Shown here: one piece after another, positions 40,017 through 45,533 of the stretch
Layout of the letters: each line of letters starts with the position of its first letter
Numbering within the stretch: position 1 is the first letter of the stretch
Assembly: GCA_028284635.1 (NCBI GenBank)
Contig: JANQRJ010000053.1
Location: 1 to 45,533 of the forward strand
DNA length: 45,533 nt
Direction of reading: 5' to 3'
Origin: Pelagicoccus sp.
GTDB lineage: Bacteria; Verrucomicrobiota; Verrucomicrobiia; Opitutales; Opitutaceae
The notes under the pieces: generated by a model
Databases searched by the model: none
The model's input: only the letters and a program-made list of their open reading frames with translations
Told to the model about the DNA's origin: nothing
Translations under genes and position numbers: made by a program

Positions 40017-40131
40017 GTAGCCGTACCGCAAGCGCAGCGACATCTTCCAGTCGAAAGGCTTTGGAGGGTGGTGCCTGCGAGACACAGGCGCTACCGGTCG
40101 AGAATGCGACTAGCTAAACGAAAGATGCTCT
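40017..40131. repeat. REP unit joined to a shortened inverted copy B of the foldback element
   Basis: Bases 40017-40072 begin GTAGCCGTACCGCAAGCGCA, a GTAG-type unit. Bases 40073-40131 (ggagggtggtgc ... gcgactagctaaacgaaaga and tgctct) match, in reverse orientation, both ends of the elements at 20584 and 45404. The middle is replaced by a different hairpin (gcctgcgagacacaggc, 40083-40099 region). It lies in the gap between the hypothetical membrane protein and dabA. Confidence 0.65.
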
Positions 40132-40152
40132 ATGTCGTGTCATGCGTGAAAC

Positions 40153-40343
40153 GTAGCGCGGATCCCGCTCTGCGTATAGGCGTCAACTTAAGCCGAAAGG
40201 CGGTGGGCTGGAGGGCAATGCTCCGTCATTGCCGCAGAGCCTACAGAGGGAATAACCGGTGCGGCAACGACGGAGCGTTGCCCTCCTAAATGAGGTTTCC
40301 TCCGTTAAGTTGACGCATATGCGCTCTGCGGGATCCGCGCTAC
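40153..40343. repeat. Nested palindrome (191 bp)
   Basis: Outer arms starting gtagcgcggatcccgc (40153) and ending gcgggatccgcgctac (40343) extend to about 39 bp with mismatches, up to cgtcaacttaa/ttaagttgacg. Inside sits a second palindrome, ggagggcaatgctccgtcat (from 40210) pairing with acgacggagcgttgccctcc (to 40286). The outer arm shares its first ten bases (GTAGCGCGGA) with the 75-bp elements. This looks like one palindromic element inserted in another. Confidence 0.8.
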
Positions 40344-40373
40344 TCTTTGCGACATTGTATCCGTGACACAATA

Positions 40374-42830
40374 CTAGCTTGACTTCGTCTCGGCGGGAAG
40401 CTCGGTTTCCAGCCAGCCACCTTGCGGCAAACGCTTCAGCCAGGATCTGCCCTCCTTACCAAGGGCAATGAGATGTATCCACTCATTTCTTACGAGGTCT
40501 AAGAGCTGGGAGCTTTCCGCGAGGATGCTATCCAATTCGACTGGCTCGGCGGCGATGCAGGCATGCAAACGACGAGGTTCATGGACCAGATCCTTGCCAT
40601 CGTGCACGGACTGTAGCGGCAGGCCGGGGCGCAGGTCGTTCTCGTTGCCCAGGGCCACGCCGATACCGCCAACCACATTGTGGATGGTCTTGTGTCCGCT
40701 ACCGTAAAGCTCGTTGTTGGAAGCTGAGGCGAAGTACTGCAGGTTGATCCAGCTGCCAACCACGAGCGGGCCTCCCATAATGCTTTTGAGCGTCGACTGA
40801 CTAGGGTCGAGGGCGGGCTCGTAGTCGTGAAGGAAGGCTTGCCCGCTTAGGTTCTCGCCTCGCGTCCAGCTGCGGGGAGCGATGATGAAGGCCGCGTTGC
40901 CAGCGAGGCCCCACTCGGGACGCACTTGCGACCAGTCGCGGCTTCTGCCGCGCGTCGCCTGAATGCTGCCTCCCGATTGAGCGAGCAGGGTCGAGCGCTG
41001 GGCCAGGCAGGTCTCGCCCGCCAGTCTTAGAGCGGCTTGCAGGCGTTCGATGAGCTCCGAGTCGTTCTGTGAATTGATCTTCAGATCGAAGAGCCTCACC
41101 TCGTCTGTAGTGGTATTGTGGAGACCGGCGATGAAATCGGTCGAGTCTGGAATGTCGATACCACGCTCGCGCAGTCCGGCCCGCACTTCCTCCCGATTGA
41201 GGAGGTCGGCTGCGAGTCGAGCGTTGGCATCTCCGGCATGGCCGCCACAGGCTCCGCAATCGAGACTGGAGGCGTAGGGGTTGTTGGCGCTCTCGCCGCC
41301 GTGGCCGCAGAGCAGCACGTAGCGGGCGAAGTTGTCGGTCAAGGCCAGGCTGTTCAGGATGCCCTCGGCCATAGAGACTTGCGTTTCGCTATCGAGCGTT
41401 TCCGCGATGACAGGCTTTCGTTCCGTTCCTTTCTCGGAGTTTTCGGCCAGCCCAAAGGCGTCCCGAAGAATCTTTGCAGCGTAGGCGAGTCCGGCTGTCT
41501 CCACGAAAGTGAAGCAACTTGCTGCCGACTCGCGGAAGGTCTTCCAGCCCCGGAGCTTGGTCCGCTGGCTGACGGTGTCTCGTTCCAGTCGGTCGATCCC
41601 CTCCTTGTCGAGTCCCGAGCAGTTGTGCAGGGTCTTGACTGGAGGGGCGATGATTGCGGGGCAACGCGCTTCGCTGCCTTCATGTCCGACGTGATGATGG
41701 TGGGCAGGCACGCCGAAGAAACCGGCTGCCCCGATCGTCTGGACGCTTGGCATGGCGTTTTCCAGGGCGTCGCGAAAGCGTTCCGAGCGCACGTCGATGC
41801 AGAAGGCGGCTTGCACTTCGGGTATATTGGACTGATTAGATCCGGTTGTCTTGGGCCCGATTTTTTCCTGTATCCGACTTTCGAACACGTTCTCCAGAGC
41901 GCTTTGCCAGAGCAGGCGCTGGGCGAGTTCGATAGGTATGCTGGTCTCGCCGGTGTCGCTGAGGTCTTCCATGAGGCTGCGTCGCCAGCCGAGCAGGCGA
42001 TCATGATCCTCCTGATGGTTTCGGTAGACCACGATTTCGTAGGCGAGCAATATGGCGAGCAGCTGGGCGCAGTGGTCGCCGCTTTGACCCTTCAGCTCGA
42101 GTTCGCGATCGAGGTAGCGAAGGTATCCGGCCCAGCCCGGTAGGATGAGCAGCGTCCGGTCCAGGATATCGCTGACCCGCTCCTCGGGTATGTCGAGGGT
42201 GAAAAGGGCGCTTTCGATCAGCTCGAAGGGGTCGTCTGGAAGGCCTTGCATGATGGATTTCGTATTCGATAATCCGTTACACCTTAAATTGAGATCATGC
42301 GCTGCCGCCTTCTTCCAGGCTTGGTAGAGCGGCAGGTCCTTCCAGGGAGACTGCCAGGCGGCTTGGCCTTGATCGAAATGGGCGGCGCACCATTTGGCGG
42401 CTTCCTCGCGAACGAGGCGATGCCAGTCCGAACTTTCGCGGCGGTCGAGGTAGGCGCTGAAGGTGCCGAGCTGGTATTGGGCTTCCTCGTTGTCCTCGTG
42501 ATCGACGGCGAGAGCGATCAGCGCCTCGGCGCTCAGAGGGATCTCCATGTCGGCGAAGGACTTTGCGATCTCGGCGTTGGCGTTCGCCACAGCCCTCCGG
42601 ATATGAGAGAGCGTAATCCGGCCGGAGCGGTACTTTTCTCCGAACCAGGAGATGGGCATCAATGCGTAGGAGCCATGTATTCGCTCCTGGGATACGGCAA
42701 CGTCTGTGAAAGGCTGATCGGTTTGGCCGAGGAAGGGATTGACTGCCACGAAGTGGCTTAGTGGCCACAGTGGAGCGATCTTGCGGCAGCTCTGCTCGAT
42801 TTTGTCGATCTTGTCGAGTGTCGTGTTCAT
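40374..42830 (-). CDS. dabA: DabA, cytoplasmic zinc subunit of the DAB inorganic carbon transporter (DUF2309)
   Basis: An 818-aa protein of the DUF2309/DabA family. It couples to a membrane partner to hydrate CO2 to bicarbonate directionally, accumulating dissolved inorganic carbon. The beta-carbonic-anhydrase-like zinc site is recognisable: Cys344 and Asp346 in FCIDVRSERFRDALE, His510 in LLCGHGGESANN, and Cys525 in LDCGACGGHAGDANARLAA. The 15-residue H-to-C spacing is as in Halothiobacillus DabA. The N-terminus IAPLWPLSHFVAVNPFLGQT is the family hallmark. The ATG at 42830 gives the usual length. It is downstream of dabB (26-bp gap) and should form a complex with it at the inner membrane. Confidence 0.92.
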   Translation of the reverse strand: MNTTLDKIDKIEQSCRKIAPLWPLSHFVAVNPFLGQTDQPFTDVAVSQERIHGSYALMPISWFGEKYRSGRITLSHIRRAVANANAEIAKSFADMEIPLSAEALIALAVDHEDNEEAQYQLGTFSAYLDRRESSDWHRLVREEAAKWCAAHFDQGQAAWQSPWKDLPLYQAWKKAAAHDLNLRCNGLSNTKSIMQGLPDDPFELIESALFTLDIPEERVSDILDRTLLILPGWAGYLRYLDRELELKGQSGDHCAQLLAILLAYEIVVYRNHQEDHDRLLGWRRSLMEDLSDTGETSIPIELAQRLLWQSALENVFESRIQEKIGPKTTGSNQSNIPEVQAAFCIDVRSERFRDALENAMPSVQTIGAAGFFGVPAHHHHVGHEGSEARCPAIIAPPVKTLHNCSGLDKEGIDRLERDTVSQRTKLRGWKTFRESAASCFTFVETAGLAYAAKILRDAFGLAENSEKGTERKPVIAETLDSETQVSMAEGILNSLALTDNFARYVLLCGHGGESANNPYASSLDCGACGGHAGDANARLAADLLNREEVRAGLRERGIDIPDSTDFIAGLHNTTTDEVRLFDLKINSQNDSELIERLQAALRLAGETCLAQRSTLLAQSGGSIQATRGRSRDWSQVRPEWGLAGNAAFIIAPRSWTRGENLSGQAFLHDYEPALDPSQSTLKSIMGGPLVVGSWINLQYFASASNNELYGSGHKTIHNVVGGIGVALGNENDLRPGLPLQSVHDGKDLVHEPRRLHACIAAEPVELDSILAESSQLLDLVRNEWIHLIALGKEGRSWLKRLPQGGWLETELPAETKSS

Positions 42831-42856
42831 CTTTTGGATACGTCTGAAGGTGTTGG

Positions 42857-44437
42857 CTAGGCAGTCTTGTTCGGATGCAGTTTCAGCGCTCGGAGCGTTC
42901 GGTTGGCGATCGTGTTCATGTAGAAGCCGTTGACGGCGTGCGTGTAGAGGGCCTCTCGCAGGCGCTGGGGAAGCAGAGCGCTGGAGCCGTCTTGCAGACG
43001 GAGCGACGTGGCTAGGGCTAGCAGTAGGCAGATGGCGAGACCGAGCTCGAAGCCGAAGCTGCCGACGTTTTGCCAGGGCAGCGTGCCGCTTAGCCAAGCT
43101 TCGGCCCCTTTTGCCAGCAGAAGATAGGTGGCGGCGAAGGCGATCGCTACCGTTCCAGCCGAGACGATTGCGGTAGCTGAAGCGGAACGGCGTACTTGGT
43201 TCCAGATGATCTGGGTCGCGGCCATCGTCACAGCGACGCTGAAGACGATGAGTCCCGGTTTGGAGCTTGTACCGAGCCCGAAGAGAAAGCTCAGCCCGGA
43301 GACTATAAGTCCGGCGGCTGTGATGGTGGCGAGAAAGCGTCCACGTGGCACGCGAGTGGGGCCGTTTTGGCGGCCGAGCTCGTGAATCGTCTGCACGCTA
43401 GAGCCGGAGGACAGGAAAGAGTGGGCTTTATAGAGGGAGTGGGCGACGATGTGAAGCACAGCCAAGTGGAAGGCGCCAAGCCCGCACTGCAGCAGCATGA
43501 AGCCCATCTGAGCGATGGTGGAGTAGGCTAGCGAACGTTTGATGCTGTTTTGCGAGAGCATGACGAAGGCGGCGAAGATGGCGGTGAATGCTCCGACGAT
43601 CGCGATGGCGTGCAAAGCCGCTGGCGTTTCTACCAGCACGGGACTGAGGCGCACGACGAGGATGCCGCCAGCGTTGATGATGCCGGCATGCATAAGAGCG
43701 GAGACAGGCGTGGGTGTGCCCATGGTGTCAGGCAGCCAAGTGTGGAAAGGGAATTGGGCTGACTTGAGCAGGGCGCCTATCGCGATGAGCCAGCCGATCC
43801 AAGCGTAGTTCAAAGGGTCGCTGCTTTGCGTCGCGAGGCTGGCGAAGATCTGGCTGAAGTTCTCGCTGCCGAACTCGAGGTAAAGCCCTACGAAGGCGGC
43901 GAGCAGGCTGAGGTCGCCTATTCTGCTGAGCAGGAATTTCTTGCGAGCCGAGTAGAGGGTGCCGTGGCGTTGCGGGAAAAAGACGAGCAGCTTGTGGAGA
44001 CCCAGGCTGGTTGCTATCCAGGCGAAGCCAAGCTGCACGAGACCTGGGGCGGTCACCAGCATGGCGACCGAGCCGAGCGTGATGCACATCCACTTGATGA
44101 AGTGACCTTGGCGCGGGTCGCCCTCGAGGTAGTTGCGGGAAAAGCGCAGCACGATTGCTCCGAGAAAAGCCACTAGGAGCAGCAGTGGGCTGGTTAGAGG
44201 ATCGAGCCGTACGCCGAAGAAAGCACCCTCTCCGAGCGTAATGCCAATCGCCTGAGGCGAGCTGCTCAACCACAGGCCGAGGGCCGCCAACACGCTGGCG
44301 AAGCCGCCCCAGGCGATCCGCTCGGCCGCTCGGGCAGCGGAAAAGCCTCTTTGGTTCAGCCACCCCGAGCTGAAGAAGATCCAAGCCAGAAGGGCTGGGC
44401 CCAGCCAGATTGCTAAAGCGCCGATCATCGCGTTCAT
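42857..44437 (-). CDS. dabB: DabB, membrane subunit of the DAB inorganic carbon transporter (NuoL/MrpA-like)
   Basis: A 526-aa membrane protein of the proton-conducting NuoL/MrpA/DabB family with about 13 helices. Recognisable are FIKWMCITLGSVAMLVTAPG, ALLKSAQFPFHTWLPDTMGT followed by PTPVSALMHAGIINAGG (the conserved proton-channel region with a lysine and histidine), and NSIKRSLAYSTIAQMGFMLL. It is shorter than NuoL and stands beside DabA, not complex I genes, which identifies it as DabB. It probably provides the cation gradient that makes DabA hydration one-way. ATG at 44437, divergent from the LysR gene. Confidence 0.9.
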   Translation of the reverse strand: MNAMIGALAIWLGPALLAWIFFSSGWLNQRGFSAARAAERIAWGGFASVLAALGLWLSSSPQAIGITLGEGAFFGVRLDPLTSPLLLLVAFLGAIVLRFSRNYLEGDPRQGHFIKWMCITLGSVAMLVTAPGLVQLGFAWIATSLGLHKLLVFFPQRHGTLYSARKKFLLSRIGDLSLLAAFVGLYLEFGSENFSQIFASLATQSSDPLNYAWIGWLIAIGALLKSAQFPFHTWLPDTMGTPTPVSALMHAGIINAGGILVVRLSPVLVETPAALHAIAIVGAFTAIFAAFVMLSQNSIKRSLAYSTIAQMGFMLLQCGLGAFHLAVLHIVAHSLYKAHSFLSSGSSVQTIHELGRQNGPTRVPRGRFLATITAAGLIVSGLSFLFGLGTSSKPGLIVFSVAVTMAATQIIWNQVRRSASATAIVSAGTVAIAFAATYLLLAKGAEAWLSGTLPWQNVGSFGFELGLAICLLLALATSLRLQDGSSALLPQRLREALYTHAVNGFYMNTIANRTLRALKLHPNKTA

Positions 44438-44470
44438 GGGCCGGATCCTAACACGAGCTTTCAAATCTAT

Positions 44471-44485
44471 CCAATATATGTATGG
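44471..44485. promoter_or_regulatory. Candidate LysR-type binding site in the dab/lysR intergenic region
   Basis: CCAATATATGTATGG is an imperfect inverted repeat (CCA-N9-TGG) in the 75-bp AT-rich gap between dabB and the divergent lysR gene, followed by TATAC. The size and place suit a LysR activator box acting on both promoters. It is only one candidate and not a proven site. Confidence 0.35.
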
Positions 44486-44512
44486 TATACTTTCGTTCTA
44501 TTTTATGAAACG

Positions 44513-45406
44513 ATGAATCAACTCAACTACCATCATCTGCGCTACTTCCATGCTATTGCTCGGGAGGGTTCGCTCACTAAGGCAGCTGGTCGGCTCAACG
44601 TCTCGCAGTCGGCTCTGAGCATTCAGCTCAAGAAGCTCGAAGAGAGCCTGGGCTCCCCTCTTTTCGAGCGAGAGCACAAGTCGCTGGTCCTTACCGAGGA
44701 AGGCCGCATGGTCATGAGCTACGCGGATTCCATTTTTCGGGCCGGCGAAGAGATGCTGGCGACGTTGCAGCATCGAGGCGGTCGCTACAGAAACGTGCTG
44801 CGGGTGGGAGCAGTCGCTACGCTTTCGAAGAACTTCCAGATCAGCTTCTTGCAGGAGGCGCTGGACGATCAGGATCTCGAGGTCGTCATCTACGCGGCGA
44901 GCATGCGGGAGCTGCTGAGCCAGCTGAAGGCCCATACCATCGACCTGGTTCTTTCCAATACTCCAGCCCCGCGTGAGACCGAACCTTCCACCCGCAGCCA
45001 TCTCTTGGCTGAGCAGCCAGTCAGCCTTGTGGCGTCTCAGGGGAGCAAGGTGGACGAAGGCTTTCGTTTTCCCGAAGATCTTCAACAGGTTCCCATCGCC
45101 TTGCCCAGCCTGGAGAGCAATGTCAGGTCCAGCTTTGACATCATGATGGAGAGGGCCGGCGTGTCGCCCTTGATCGCTGCCGAGGCTAACGACATGGCCA
45201 TGCTCCGCCTTATTGCCAAAGAGACCAGCGCGGTTACGCTTGTCCCGCCAATCGTGGTCAAGGAAGAGCTCAAGTCCGGCGAGCTGCGCGAGCTCTGCCA
45301 AGTTCCGTCGCTGCACGAAACCTTCTATGCGATCACGGTGGCTCGCCGCTATCCCAACCCCTACCTGAAGCGGCTGCTAGACGAGCAGGCGACGGGCAAG
45401 CCCTAG
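44513..45406 (+). CDS. LysR-family transcriptional regulator, divergent from dabBA
   Basis: A 297-aa LysR-type regulator. The N-terminal winged helix-turn-helix is at residues 1-62 (YHHLRYFHAIAREGSLTKAA, then GRLNVSQSALSIQLKKLEES), followed by a linker helix and the two-lobed effector domain (VLRVGAVATLSKNFQISFLQ, TSAVTLVPPIVVKEEL). The effector part resembles NhaR-like members. Divergent placement next to dabB strongly suggests it controls CO2 uptake genes, as LysR genes beside dab operons do elsewhere. The effector is unknown. Its TAG stop lies in the CTAG at the start of a foldback repeat. Confidence 0.88.
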   Translation: MNQLNYHHLRYFHAIAREGSLTKAAGRLNVSQSALSIQLKKLEESLGSPLFEREHKSLVLTEEGRMVMSYADSIFRAGEEMLATLQHRGGRYRNVLRVGAVATLSKNFQISFLQEALDDQDLEVVIYAASMRELLSQLKAHTIDLVLSNTPAPRETEPSTRSHLLAEQPVSLVASQGSKVDEGFRFPEDLQQVPIALPSLESNVRSSFDIMMERAGVSPLIAAEANDMAMLRLIAKETSAVTLVPPIVVKEELKSGELRELCQVPSLHETFYAITVARRYPNPYLKRLLDEQATGKP

Positions 45407-45533
45407 AGCATTTTTCGTTTGTCTAGTCGCAAATAGGTGGGTCGGTTTCTCCGAAGACGACCGATTTGCGTCCCAATGTGCACGCGTATGCGTTCCCGAC
45501 TTCGGTCGGGACCGCACCACCCTCCGAAAATGC
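45404..45533. mobile_element. MITE-like foldback element, copy C (cut by window end)
   Basis: It starts ctagagcatttttcgtttgt, identical to copy A at 20584 for the first 20 bases. It keeps ataggtgggtcgg, tctccgaag and cgtccc in order, then has its own central hairpin (gttcccgac ttc ggtcgggac) and the gcaccaccctcc of the right half. The right terminal repeat is beyond the window. The CTAG supplies the lysR stop codon. Confidence 0.72.

Overview
The window looks like a stretch of chromosome from a marine-type member of the Verrucomicrobiota, most likely class Opitutia. The reasons are a GC-rich coding background, a protein ending in the VPDSG-type C-terminal sorting signal known mainly from Verrucomicrobia, and intergenic regions full of short palindromic repeats and pyrimidine-rich leaders. 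The species cannot be fixed from the sequence alone. No rRNA, tRNA, CRISPR array, transposase or phage gene was seen. The window begins in a perfect 48-bp palindrome and ends inside a copy of a dispersed repeat, so both ends may be contig ends.

Layout. 1-10.2 kb is housekeeping and stress or repair: a CheX-like protein, an HDOD protein overlapping a soluble transhydrogenase (sthA), a SelW-like thioredoxin-fold protein, an ArsC/Spx-like protein, an RluA-type pseudouridine synthase, a DEDDh exonuclease, a SMUG1-type uracil-DNA glycosylase, a 53-aa protein with its own terminator, a DUF3016 protein, MsrB, Aat and a rhodanese/MauE membrane pair. 10.3-18.3 kb is an efflux locus: tetR, then adaptor, RND pump, outer membrane channel, SDR and thioredoxin ending at a terminator. 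Near-identical 18-bp operators precede tetR and the adaptor gene. 18.4-20.9 kb is an AT-richer island with two poorly recognised genes, an inverted repeat and a foldback element. 20.9-23.8 kb is a compact minus-strand cassette of a diiron protein, a fatty-acyl-AMP ligase and an acyl carrier protein.

24.5-30.2 kb is a polysaccharide/O-antigen export operon: two glycosyltransferases, Wzm, a Wzt with an extended C-terminus, and a WbdD-like methyltransferase. 30.3-33.1 kb holds a PL14-like secreted protein and a sodium:solute symporter. 33.5-39.0 kb holds a VPDSG-sorted protein, transaldolase, a SIS-domain protein, a RelE-like protein in front of a CDP-alcohol phosphatidyltransferase (PssA-like), and dnaN. 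39.1-45.4 kb has a membrane protein, a repeat cluster, and the DabA/DabB inorganic-carbon uptake pair diverging from a LysR regulator.

The most unusual signal is the repeat population. A 75-bp palindrome, starting GTAG and ending CTAC, occurs twice. One copy lies exactly in frame inside the acyl-AMP ligase gene as 25 extra codons. Relatives of it supply the TAG stop codon of several genes. A 75-bp element with different arms shares its loop sequence. A second, foldback (MITE-like) family occurs in three forms. These read as REP/REPIN-type elements moved in trans, in places behaving like the in-frame palindromic elements known from Rickettsia.
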